DNA of 64,000 nt, from contig NZ_CP142362.1 in the NCBI RefSeq assembly GCF_035918395.1, forward strand, positions 2,331,501 to 2,395,500, in the 5' to 3' direction. Under the pieces are notes generated by a model that saw only the letters and a list, made by a program, of their open reading frames with translations, was not told the DNA's origin and ran no database searches. Positions 47,001 through 53,776 of this stretch are shown piece after piece. A program made the position numbers and the translations under genes. Positions within the stretch are counted from its first letter, which is position 1, and each line of letters starts with the position of its first letter. The stretch is from Mycolicibacterium sp. ND9-15 (GTDB lineage Bacteria > Actinomycetota > Actinomycetes > Mycobacteriales > Mycobacteriaceae).

Positions 47001-47722
47001 TGATCTCCCCCGTCGACGACCCCGAGCATCCCACCCCGCGCAGGCCCGACGGCGTCGCCGAGGACCCCGAGGCCCAGGCGCGCCGCCGCAAAGCGCTGAT
47101 GATCGGGCTCGGCGTCGGCGGTGCCATCGTCGTCGTGGCGCTGGTGGTGTTGGCGACCGTGCTGAGCCGGATCTTCGGTGACGTCGGCGACGGCCTCGGC
47201 GGCGACCGGCTCGGGCTCAACGACCCGACGACCGCCGAGTCGGCCGGCGATGGCGGCGGCAGCGGCGGCGGCAATGTCGTCAAACCCACTTCGGCGACGG
47301 TCTTTTCCCCCGAGGGCGAAGCCGACGCGCCCGCACAGGCGAGGTTGGCGATCGACGGCGACAAGTCCACGGTGTGGCCGATCGACACCTACACCGATCC
47401 GGTGCCGTTCCCGAACTTCAAGAACGGTGTGGGCTTGATGCTGCAACTGCCGCAATCCACCACGGTCGGCGAGGTCGACATCGATCTCAACAGCACCGGC
47501 ACCGCCGTGGAGATTCGCTCGGCGCAGTCGTCGACGCCGTCGTCGCTGGCCGACACCACGGTGTTGACGCCGGCCACCCAGCTCAAGCCCGGGTCCAACA
47601 CCATCAAGGTGGAGAACGCCTCGCCCACCTCCAACCTGCTGGTGTGGGTTTCCACGCTCGGCCAGGTCAGCGGCGAAAGCCGCTCCGACATCGCCGAGAT
47701 AACGGTCAAGTCGGCGTCCTGA
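44069..47722 (+). CDS. murJ: Lipid II flippase MurJ with pseudokinase and C-terminal extracellular domain
   Basis: 1217 residues in three parts. Residues ~40-560 are the MOP-family flippase with about 14-15 helices (VSRLTGFARIVLLATILGAA, YQLPNLIAALVLEATFTAIF, NYTWLVLQLPFGMIGVTVLT). Residues ~725-990 are a protein-kinase-like fold missing catalytic motifs (VIAAGRYRLLVCHGG; DIRGIGATLYALLVNRWPLP), the pseudokinase that binds FhaA after phosphorylation in mycobacteria. A membrane helix follows (GLGVGGAIVVVALVVLATVL), then a C-terminal discoidin-like domain. It moves lipid II across the membrane. It overlaps the upstream gene by 4 bases. Confidence 0.95.
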   Translation: MNTAAPPPRPPRDPPPRLSRGPAPRRRAGRPELSDAAVVSRSWGMAVATLVSRLTGFARIVLLATILGAALTSAFSVAYQLPNLIAALVLEATFTAIFVPVLARAERDDPDNGTAFVRRLVTLATTLLLIITALSVATAPMLVGLMLGSQPEVNRDLTTAFAYLLLPQVLFYGLSSVFMAILNTRNVFGPPAWAPVCNNLVALATLGLYLVVPGELSVDPVRMGNAKLLVLGIGMTLGTVTQVLVLLVAIRRERISLRPLWGIDERMKQFGAMAAAMVLYVLISQIGLIVGNRIASGAAASGPAIYNYTWLVLQLPFGMIGVTVLTVVMPRLSRNAAANDQRAVLADLSLATRLTMVTLIPIVALMTVGGPAIGSALFAYGNFGQVDANYLGVAITLSAFTLIPYALVLLQLRVFYARQQPWTPILLIMVITTVKIIASLIAPHLTDDPDLVAGYLGTANGLGFLAGATVGYFLLRAHLDPPGGRLISVQVVRTILVAIAASLLAGMLGHAADQLLGLESLTENWGGAGSLLRLTVLGLIMVPVMVAVLLAARVPDAQAALTAARRRFGGRTAPTSSRAALTGDRPRTRASLTYPEQRNSSAPGQRHGPPTVRRGPPPPDAWDRKPKGPAVSDESAGGPPPSPDRGATTRLPVSSSGPSDVVADDLQPDVPGPGQTTEFAAENGTARMPVSGRPPSDYGGDPTREPLAFDPPREPAIEAATSDEDVHLIPGAVIAAGRYRLLVCHGGPPTLQFWQALDTALDRQVALTFVDPDNTMSDEVLRGILTRTRKLSRIDMPGIARVLDVVNTGSGGLVVSEWIRGGSLAEVANTSPSPIGGARAMQSLAAAAEAAHRAGVALSIDHPSRVRVSIEGDVALAFPATLPDATPEDDIRGIGATLYALLVNRWPLPEHGARSGLAPAELDAAGQPTEPRAIDRQIPFQISAAAARAVQEGGGIRSAPTLLNLLQQATAIADRTEVISPVDDPEHPTPRRPDGVAEDPEAQARRRKALMIGLGVGGAIVVVALVVLATVLSRIFGDVGDGLGGDRLGLNDPTTAESAGDGGGSGGGNVVKPTSATVFSPEGEADAPAQARLAIDGDKSTVWPIDTYTDPVPFPNFKNGVGLMLQLPQSTTVGEVDIDLNSTGTAVEIRSAQSSTPSSLADTTVLTPATQLKPGSNTIKVENASPTSNLLVWVSTLGQVSGESRSDIAEITVKSAS

Positions 47723-47789
47723 GCCTGCCCATCCCCAGGCCGGCAAAGATGTGTCGGGAGGTACCCGCGTAGCCGTTTAGTGTTCGCCT

Positions 47790-47909
47790 GTGGGGAGCTT
47801 TGGGGGGCAGTCCGGTCGGGAACGCAGTGACGCGGAGCTGCTCGCCGCGCACGTCGCCGGCGACCGGTACGCGTTCGAGGAGTTGTTCTACCGCCACCAC
47901 CGTCGATAG
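47790..47909 (+). pseudogene. sigM: sigM, 5' part (interrupted by element)
   Basis: A GTG start leads into GSFGGQSGRERSDAELLAAH, then VAGDRYAFEELFYRHHR, the region 1/2.1 start of ECF sigma factor SigM. One codon after the 11-bp core (47892-47902) the frame meets TAG. The rest of the gene resumes at 55336; joining 47902 to 55336 restores FYRHHRQLYRIAR in frame. As it stands the 39-residue product cannot bind RNA polymerase. Confidence 0.92.
47892..47902. other. attL core of the sigM element
   Basis: CGCCACCACCG, identical to 55325-55335. It is the only sequence shared by the two sigM/element boundaries, so crossover lies within it. Integrase starts 27 bp inside. Confidence 0.88.
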
Positions 47910-47929
47910 CGGCAAGTACACTCTAGCGT

Positions 47930-49345
47930 ATGAATGCGACGAGAACCGCCATCTACCTGCGCCAGAGCCTCGACCGTGACGGCAACCAGTTGGCCGTCGC
48001 CCGCCAGCGCAAGGACTGCCTAACGCTGTGCGAGCAGCGCGGCTGGACCGACGTCGCCGAGTACGTCGACAACGACCGGTCGGCCACCAACGGCAAGCCC
48101 CGGCCCAAATACCAGCGGATGCTGGCCGACATTCGCGCAGGCCGCATCGACGCCGTCGTCACGTGGGACCTCGACCGGCTGCACCGCCAGCCCCGAGAGC
48201 TTGAGGACTTCATCGACCTGGCCGACGAGCACCGGCTGGCGTTGGCCACCGTCACCGGCGATTGCGATCTGGCCACCGACAACGGGCGGCTGTTCGCCCG
48301 CATCAAAGGCGCGGTCGGCAAGTCCGAGACCGAGCGCAAGGCCGCCCGTCAGCGCGCCGCCGCCCGCCAGAAGGCCGAGCACGGCCGCCCGCACTGGAAA
48401 CGGGCGTTCGGCTACCTCGAAGGACCGAACGGACCCGAGCCGGATCCGCAGACCGCGCCGTTGGTGAAGCAGGCGTATGCGGCTGTGCTGGCCGGGTCGA
48501 GCCTCAAGGACATCGCCCGCATGTTCAACGACGCGGGCGCGGTCGGGCTGACCGGCAAGCCGTGGCGGCAGTCGAGCGTGAGCCTGTTTCTGCGTAAGGC
48601 GCGCAACGCCGGTTTGCGTGAGTACAACGGCGAAATCGTCTGTGACAAGAAGCGCGAACCGGTAAGGGGCACTTGGACTCCGCTGGTCGACGAGGACACC
48701 TGGCGGGCAGCGCAGTCGGTGCTCAACACACCTGGACGCGCACCGGGCCGTAAGACCGTCAAGCGCCATCTGCTGACCGGCGTCATGTTGTGCGGCAGGG
48801 ACGGCTGCGACGGCTATCTGGCGGCGCAGTGGTCGAATGAGCAGGCGCGCCGGGTGCGCTACGGCTGCCGGGCCTGTCAGGGTGTGGTGATCCGCGCCGA
48901 CGATGTCGTGCCGCTGATGTACCGCCTCGTCGGCGGTCGGCTGGCGATGCCCGACGCTGTCGATCTGCTGCGCAGAGACCTTCACGACGAGGCCGAGGCC
49001 GAGGCGCTGCGCATCGAGGCGAATGCGCTGCTGGCGCAGATCGCCGATGCGGAACGCGAATACGACGAGGGCATCATCGACGGTAAGCGGCTGGCCGGGC
49101 GTACCGCACGGGCGAATGAGAAGCTGGCCGCCATCGAACGCCGCCGCCAGGACCAGGAGCGGCTGCGGGTGTTCGACGGTATACCGCTGGGCACACCGCG
49201 GGCGGCCGATGCGGTCGCGAAGCTGTCACCGGACCGGTTCCGCGCCGTCATCGACGTGTTGATGACGGTCACCGTGATGCCGGTCGGCCGGGGTCACGGC
49301 CGTGTGTTCGACCCAGAACGGGTGCGGGTGACCTGGAAGCGGTGA
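47930..49345 (+). CDS. int: Large serine integrase/recombinase
   Basis: 471 residues. The resolvase domain carries the nucleophile in IYLRQSLDRDGNQLAVARQR (Ser13) and VTWDLDRLHRQPRELEDFID. The recombinase domain follows (KRAFGYLEGPNG, SLKDIARMFNDAGAVGLTGK, PWRQSSVSLFLRKARNAG), then a zinc ribbon (LCGRDGC, GCRACQG) with a coiled-coil insertion (residues ~345-395). It is of the phiRv1/Bxb1 type and performs attP x attB integration without host factors; excision needs a directionality factor, perhaps one of the next small genes. It lies 27 bp from attL, as usual. Confidence 0.96.
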   Translation: MNATRTAIYLRQSLDRDGNQLAVARQRKDCLTLCEQRGWTDVAEYVDNDRSATNGKPRPKYQRMLADIRAGRIDAVVTWDLDRLHRQPRELEDFIDLADEHRLALATVTGDCDLATDNGRLFARIKGAVGKSETERKAARQRAAARQKAEHGRPHWKRAFGYLEGPNGPEPDPQTAPLVKQAYAAVLAGSSLKDIARMFNDAGAVGLTGKPWRQSSVSLFLRKARNAGLREYNGEIVCDKKREPVRGTWTPLVDEDTWRAAQSVLNTPGRAPGRKTVKRHLLTGVMLCGRDGCDGYLAAQWSNEQARRVRYGCRACQGVVIRADDVVPLMYRLVGGRLAMPDAVDLLRRDLHDEAEAEALRIEANALLAQIADAEREYDEGIIDGKRLAGRTARANEKLAAIERRRQDQERLRVFDGIPLGTPRAADAVAKLSPDRFRAVIDVLMTVTVMPVGRGHGRVFDPERVRVTWKR

Positions 49346-49641
49346 GACGAGTGGCGTCGGAGGTCTTCATTTTCTGCAACGGTGCTGGGCATCCCGGTCG
49401 AGACGAGAACGTGACAACGTTCGTTCGCATGGCGAGCGGCGACTGGTACGAAAAGATCCCACGGCACGACCGAACAAGCGTCATCTTCGAGAACCGGCGG
49501 TGGCGTCTGTGGTGCGACAAGTGCGGGGATCAGCGGACCGTTGTCGTGGCTCGGCGGGAAACCCTTTTCGCGGTTCTGGGCAAGTTGGCCGACGCCGGAA
49601 TTCCGCACATATCACTTGCTGATTTAGCTGCTAACCTGTAG
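49342..49641 (+). CDS. Small zinc-binding-like protein of the element
   Basis: 99 residues, GTG start overlapping the integrase stop (GTGA). EVFIFCNGAGHPG near the N-terminus and WRLWCDKCGDQRTVV in the middle supply a CxxC and other Cys/His, suggesting a zinc ribbon. The C-terminal helix is LFAVLGKLADAGIPHISLAD. Not recognised as a named family. The position after int would suit a regulator or excision-related protein. Confidence 0.65.
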   Translation: MRRVASEVFIFCNGAGHPGRDENVTTFVRMASGDWYEKIPRHDRTSVIFENRRWRLWCDKCGDQRTVVVARRETLFAVLGKLADAGIPHISLADLAANL

Positions 49642-49656
49642 GGCACAGTTGCAGAT

Positions 49657-49767
49657 GTTCGGTTGAGCCGAACGCGAATCGGGCGACTCCCGGCCGGGAC
49701 AGGGTTAACACCGGCGCTCTAAGACGCCTCAGCGGGCGTGTGGATGACACACGCCTAGGAGCGTCCC
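49657..49767 (+). promoter_or_regulatory. Leader with two hairpins before the small-gene cluster
   Basis: GTTCGG / CCGAAC (49657-49673) is one small stem. GGCGTGTG / CACACGCC (49735-49755) is an 8-bp stem ending one base before the AGGAG ribosome site (49757-49761) of the ATG at 49768. The second hairpin could modulate translation of the following gene; the 126-bp gap also probably contains the promoter for the replication/capsid genes. Confidence 0.45.
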
Positions 49768-49995
49768 ATGCCGAGCAAAGTTATTGCTCACCACAAAGCG
49801 CGGGTTGCGGCATACACCCGCAGCCGAACTCCCGACGACCCCGATTTTCTCGCAGCCAAACGCGACCTCGCCGAAGCGCGTATCAGCGACTACGTCGAAC
49901 GGGTGCTGGCTCAAGCCCCGCCGTTGAATGACGAGCAACGCACCCGACTCGCCGAGCTACTGCGGCCGGTACGCACCAACGGCGGTGAAGCATGA
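49768..49995 (+). CDS. Small helical protein of the element (phage-type)
   Basis: 75 residues with good AGGAG and ATG. KVIAHHKARVAAYTRSRTPD and DFLAAKRDLAEARISDYVER are amphipathic helices, followed by LNDEQRTRLAELL. This style is common in mycobacteriophages and phiRv-type elements near int; some such proteins are excision (RDF) candidates, but no signature decides. Its stop overlaps the next ATG. Confidence 0.7.
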   Translation: MPSKVIAHHKARVAAYTRSRTPDDPDFLAAKRDLAEARISDYVERVLAQAPPLNDEQRTRLAELLRPVRTNGGEA

Positions 49996-50123
49996 ACGCG
50001 CCGCCGGTGTGGCAGCCGCGCTGCCGGGTCTGCGACCGGGCGCTGGTGCGCGCCCAGGACAGAGCCGCCGGATATTGCCGACGTTGTGCGCGGGAGGCGG
50101 CCAACGATGACGCCACCCGATAG
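49992..50123 (+). CDS. 43-residue double-CxxC zinc-finger protein
   Basis: ATG overlaps the previous stop (ATGA). The product has QPRCRVCDRAL and YCRRCAREA, two CxxC pairs 15 residues apart, a compact zinc ribbon. Such tiny proteins are frequent in actinophages. It overlaps the next start by 17 bases in another frame. Confidence 0.6.
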   Translation: MNAPPVWQPRCRVCDRALVRAQDRAAGYCRRCAREAANDDATR

Positions 50124-50241
50124 CAGAATGTGGGCCCCAGAAAGGACCCACACTCAGCACGACGCCCAAGTCGATGACACCGATATTACCGGCTACGGCG
50201 ACATTCTCGACTACCTGAACGCCACGGCGGCGACATTATGA
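50107..50241 (+). CDS. 44-residue acidic small protein
   Basis: ATG at 50107 inside the end of the zinc-finger ORF; product MTPPDSRMWAPERTHTQHDA with an acidic ITGYGDILDYLNATAATL tail. Its TGA overlaps the ATG of the primase/helicase (ATGA), supporting translation as a coupling peptide. No family recognised. Confidence 0.5.
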   Translation: MTPPDSRMWAPERTHTQHDAQVDDTDITGYGDILDYLNATAATL

Positions 50242-52349
50242 GCACCGCTTACGACCGCATACTCGACGCGCTGCGGGCCAACGGGCGCGAAGTCAAAGAA
50301 TCCGGCAACGGGCGGGCGAGGGCGCAGTGCCCGGCCCACGACGACAACAAGCCGTCGCTGTCCATCGGCCCACGCAGAGACGGTAAAGGCGTCGTGTTCG
50401 ACTGCCGCGCCCACTGCAAGCGCCTCGACGTGCTGAACGCACTCGCATTGCAGTGGCGGGACCTGTTCGACGAGCCGGGGATGCGTGACATATACAACCC
50501 GACAAGGACATACTCGTACCCCGGCGGCCGTAAGGTGCGCCGCAAGCCCGACAAGACATTCCCGCAATGGGGCGAAAAGGATGACCCCAACCTGTTTCAC
50601 GCCGACCGCATCGGCGACACCGAAACGGTCTACGTGCCCGAAGGTGAAAAGGATGTTGAGGCAGTCGAGGCGGCCGGTGGCGTCGCCGTCTGCGCGCCGA
50701 TGGGTGCCGGTCAAAAGAACCTAAACCGCTACGACTGGTCGGTTCTGGGCGGCAAGCACGCCGTAATCGTCACCGACAAGGACGAGGCCGGTTATACCCA
50801 CGCCGCCCGGGTCGCCAAACTGTTGCGCGGTGTCGCCGCGTCGGTGCGAACCGTGGAAGCCGCCGAAGACTGCAAAGACTTCGCCGACCACCTGGCCGCC
50901 GATCACACACTTGACGAGCTGGTCCCGGTGCCCGAACCCGACCCGATCGACGGCGCCGCGCTACTGGCCGACGTGGAGCGCTTCGCGGGCCGATTCCTGG
51001 CATTCGCGACGACACATCATCTAGTGGTCGTCGTGCTGTGGATCGTCCACACCTGGGCCGTCAACGCGTTCTACGTCACGCCGCGGTTGGTGCTCGACTC
51101 ACCCGAACCGGGTAGCGGCAAGACCCGCGTGCTCGAAGTGCTGGCGCTGCTGTGCCGTAACGCCAAACTCACGCTGAGCACGACGACGGCCGCACTGTAC
51201 CGGCGCATCGCGGCGGCCGGTGAAGCGCCGCCCACCGTGCTGCAAGACGAGGCTGACGCGGTGTTCGGCAAGACCAACAACCCGCAAGCCGAAGACCTGC
51301 GCGCACTGTTCAACGCCGGTTACAAGTGCGGCGCCACCGTCGACCGCTGCGAAGGCGACGCCAAGAACATGAAGGTGCGAGAGTTCCCCGTGTTCGCGCC
51401 GGTAGCGCTCGCCGGGCTCGCCGGCAAGATGCCCGCCACGATCACCGACCGCGCCATCACGTTGCACATGCGACGACGCGCACCCGACGAACACGTTGCG
51501 GAGTTCCGCGAACGCGACGCTGCCGCGGAAGCCGCGCCGCTGCGCGAACTGATCGAAGCGTGGACTTGCGCTCATCACGACACGCTGACCGCAGCACGGC
51601 CCACGATGCCCGAAGGCGTTCGCGACCGACCCGCCGAAGTGTGGGAAGCGCTCATAATCATCGCCGACGCCGCAGGCGGTGATTGGCCGCAGCGCGCACG
51701 GGCGGCGTGCCGTCACTTCGTGCTCAATGCGGAACCGGATGCGCTGTCGTTCGGCCTGCGGCTGCTGCGCGACGTGCGCGACGCGTTCGGCGAGCTTGAC
51801 CGCATGTTCTCTGTTGACCTGATTCTCGCGCTGCTGCACGACGAGGAATCGGAGTGGCGCGACCTGTGGGGCAAGCCACTCGATCAGCGTCGGCTAGCAA
51901 AAGAACTCAAGCGGTACGGAGTGCGGTCGACAAAGGTCCGAATCGGTGAGCACACAGCACAGGGGTACCTCGTCGGCGGCGACGACGGACTCGCCCAAGC
52001 GTGGCACCGCTATCTACCCGAGCGCCCATGTCCGGAACAGCCAGAACATCCGGAACATCGCAGGTCAGCCGATTCTGCTAATGGAACACAAACGGAACAA
52101 GTGGAACACGAACGGAACAAGTGGAACACGAACGGAACAGGCAAAACACTCTCTGAACAGGCATTGCTCGTAGATGTTCCGGATGTTCCGGATGTTCCGG
52201 ATACAAATGGGTCGCAACTCGGCGGGCGTCACTCCGCCTCGCAATTCAAACCGCCGACCGGCCCCGGCCGCTGTCCCGAATGCGGTTGTCACACCGAGAC
52301 GCAAGGCCACAGCAACGACTGCCAGCAAAGAATAGCGGTCGACCGATGA
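50238..52349 (+). CDS. Primase/TOPRIM/DUF3631 ATPase replication protein
   Basis: 703 residues. Zinc-primase-like start (AQCPAHDDNKPSLSI, VVFDCRAHC; about residues 30-60), TOPRIM-like fold (VYVPEGEKDVEAVEAAG with Glu136, VIVTDKDEAG), then a DUF3631 P-loop ATPase (LVLDSPEPGSGKTRVLEVLA, Walker A ~289-296; LQDEADAVFG Walker B). The C-terminal 100 residues are low complexity with repeats and end in a CxxCxC zinc cluster (CPECGCHTETQ). It resembles the P4-alpha/phiRv1-type replication proteins and probably initiates element replication. Its 3' end carries an iteron-like array. Confidence 0.85.
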   Translation: MSTAYDRILDALRANGREVKESGNGRARAQCPAHDDNKPSLSIGPRRDGKGVVFDCRAHCKRLDVLNALALQWRDLFDEPGMRDIYNPTRTYSYPGGRKVRRKPDKTFPQWGEKDDPNLFHADRIGDTETVYVPEGEKDVEAVEAAGGVAVCAPMGAGQKNLNRYDWSVLGGKHAVIVTDKDEAGYTHAARVAKLLRGVAASVRTVEAAEDCKDFADHLAADHTLDELVPVPEPDPIDGAALLADVERFAGRFLAFATTHHLVVVVLWIVHTWAVNAFYVTPRLVLDSPEPGSGKTRVLEVLALLCRNAKLTLSTTTAALYRRIAAAGEAPPTVLQDEADAVFGKTNNPQAEDLRALFNAGYKCGATVDRCEGDAKNMKVREFPVFAPVALAGLAGKMPATITDRAITLHMRRRAPDEHVAEFRERDAAAEAAPLRELIEAWTCAHHDTLTAARPTMPEGVRDRPAEVWEALIIIADAAGGDWPQRARAACRHFVLNAEPDALSFGLRLLRDVRDAFGELDRMFSVDLILALLHDEESEWRDLWGKPLDQRRLAKELKRYGVRSTKVRIGEHTAQGYLVGGDDGLAQAWHRYLPERPCPEQPEHPEHRRSADSANGTQTEQVEHERNKWNTNGTGKTLSEQALLVDVPDVPDVPDTNGSQLGGRHSASQFKPPTGPGRCPECGCHTETQGHSNDCQQRIAVDR
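52033..52201. repeat. Iteron-like GGAACA/TGTTCC array (candidate replication origin)
   Basis: GGAACA occurs at 52033, 52051, 52083, 52094, 52103, 52114, 52123 and 52134 on the plus strand (alternating 11- and 9-bp steps, 20-bp period), with TGTTCC three times in tandem at 52175-52199 (period 9). CCGGAACATC and GATGTTCCGG are exact inverses. Within the primase gene it encodes EQ/EH/NG- and VPD-repeats. Confidence 0.6.
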
Positions 52350-52594
52350 GCCGACGCCAACGCCGGGCCAAAGCCCGCGACCCCCACTCAGCCCGGCGCA
52401 TCATCGAATTGCAGCACCGCGTCGAGACAACCGGGCTGCCCGGCGTCATCCACGGTCTGACCGACGCCTGCGCCGACTGCACCGCCGAGGGCGCGATCAT
52501 CCTGCTACCCGGCGGTGACGCGATCGGCCGCGTCTACCACGACGACCACTGCCCGGCCGCCGCCGGCATTGTCGAATGGCGGCCAGCGCCGTGA
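52346..52594 (+). CDS. Small conserved phage-type protein
   Basis: 82 residues; ATG overlaps the primase stop. Basic start (SRRQRRAKARDPHSARRIIE), a DACADC cysteine pair and an IGRVYHDDHCPAAAGIVEWR ending that resembles the short Cys/His proteins near replication genes in mycobacteriophages. Function unknown. Its stop overlaps the next start (GTGA). Confidence 0.65.
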   Translation: MSRRQRRAKARDPHSARRIIELQHRVETTGLPGVIHGLTDACADCTAEGAIILLPGGDAIGRVYHDDHCPAAAGIVEWRPAP

Positions 52595-52869
52595 GCCGCT
52601 CCTCACGACGCCCCGTCGACGCCCACCGACCCGGCTGGCTCACGCTCACCGCGACGGTCCTGCACGGCACGCCTCGCCTTGAAGGCGCCGCATGCCGCGA
52701 CCGGCCGTGGCTGTTCGACGCTGACGACGCCGCCAGCCGTGACGCCGCACTGCGCCTGTGCCAGCGGTGCCCGTCGCTGACCGACTGCGCCGCGTGGGTC
52801 CGCTCGCTGCCGTACGCGTCGCGACCACCCGGTGTCGTCGCCGGGCGCTACAGAGGGCGCGCCACATGA
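52591..52869 (+). CDS. WhiB-family iron-sulfur regulator-like protein
   Basis: About 92 residues with the WhiB pattern: an isolated Cys (EGAACRDRPWLFD), then CQRCPSLTDC (CxxCxxxxxC), and the turn GVVAGR in place of the usual GVWGG, followed by a basic tail. Wbl proteins bind a 4Fe-4S cluster and, with SigA, control transcription; phage-encoded copies can act on host genes. The GTG at 52591 overlaps the previous TGA; an ATG at 52576 is possible. Confidence 0.78.
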   Translation: MSRSSRRPVDAHRPGWLTLTATVLHGTPRLEGAACRDRPWLFDADDAASRDAALRLCQRCPSLTDCAAWVRSLPYASRPPGVVAGRYRGRAT

Positions 52870-53243
52870 CCAGACGCCGACGCAACTTGCGCCGCCTACC
52901 ACCACCACGCCGAGCAACACCGCGACGGGCGACGACCAATCAACGCGGCTACGACGCGGCACACAAAGCCGAACGCGAACGCGTCGGGCGCATCGTCGCC
53001 GCGGGCCTGGCCACCTGCGCCCGCTGCGGTAAGCCCATCCACCCGGCGCACAAATGGCACCTAGACCACCACGACACCGACCGGTCGCGCTACATCGGAC
53101 CAAGCCACGCGAGTTGCAACGTCTCCGCAGCTCAGCGCCGACGCTGGCTGCGGGCAGCGGGCGCAAACCCCGACGCGCCGCCGAGGCGACCGGCCCGAGC
53201 GCTGCGGTTCTTCAATACTGGCAACGGCGACGAAAAGCGATGA
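52866..53243 (+). CDS. HNH endonuclease
   Basis: 125 residues: basic N-terminus, ATCARCGKPIHPAHKWHLDH (Cys pair and HLDHH), DTDRSRYIGPSHASCN (final His and Cys), the full beta-beta-alpha-metal HNH layout with zinc cysteines. In HK97-type phages a small HNH protein next to terminase assists cos cleavage. Here it lies just before a 530-bp gap and the capsid gene. Its ATG overlaps the WhiB stop. Confidence 0.85.
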   Translation: MTRRRRNLRRLPPPRRATPRRATTNQRGYDAAHKAERERVGRIVAAGLATCARCGKPIHPAHKWHLDHHDTDRSRYIGPSHASCNVSAAQRRRWLRAAGANPDAPPRRPARALRFFNTGNGDEKR

Positions 53244-53776
53244 ACGCCAACATGTTTCACAACGCGAAAGCCTTTGCGGTGCAACCCGTTTCGATGGCAC
53301 TAGCAAACGCCGCAGCTATGGTGTACCCTCTTTTTTTGAGGGGCTTCGAGCCTGGGGACCCAAGGTCGAGGCCAATTTTTATCCCGCGAATCCACATTGA
53401 TCTTGATTTTCCAGCAAACTACCTGCACTGCCCGACGCCGTTTGCTGGAACCGCCCCGAATCATGTTGGAAAGCAACGGATTCCGCGAGATACCCTCCGC
53501 GTCAATCCTATTGACGTGCAACGGCTTTCGGTTAGGTCGCATATTTGAGCCGGTATGCTTGGAATCGTCCGCCGTTGCGGGCTGTGGGTTCGACCGTCGT
53601 TGCGGTCATCCACTTTTCGAGGGTTTCGGGCCGTTGTCCGCATATCCTTCGGGGCCGACGCCAGATTCGCGCGCCCCAGGCCGCCGGGCCTTTTGTCCTT
53701 CACCCCACCGGTTGTTGCGGTGCGCGCGCTGGCGTTCGCGCCGTCGGCCGAATTTCCCACGAAAGTTGGAACTGAT
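53244..53776. other. 533-bp gap between HNH and capsid genes; candidate packaging-site region
   Basis: No recognisable gene. An ATG overlapping the HNH stop opens a 102-codon reading to 53548 (MNANMFHNAKAFAVQPVSMA...), without family similarity or normal codon bias after residue 35. The stretch is AT-richer than its neighbours and includes CCCTCTTTTTTTGAGGG (T7 between CCCTC/GAGGG arms, near 53326-53342). In full phages terminase, portal and protease genes lie here. A cos or pac site is the natural guess but is unproven. Confidence 0.4.

Noticed and set aside
47723..47789. SigM-autoregulated promoter before sigM
   Set aside because: I could not match a reliable SigM -35/-10 pair in the short gap, so no promoter is claimed.
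52083..52139. Short-period repeats considered as a CRISPR array
   Set aside because: Units of 9-11 bp with no unique spacers; they lie inside a coding frame and fit iterons or low-complexity peptide coding instead.
53240..53548. 102-codon ORF following the HNH gene as a real phage protein
   Set aside because: Start overlap is suggestive, but the sequence lacks any domain and host-like codon use; kept only as a note in the gap entry.
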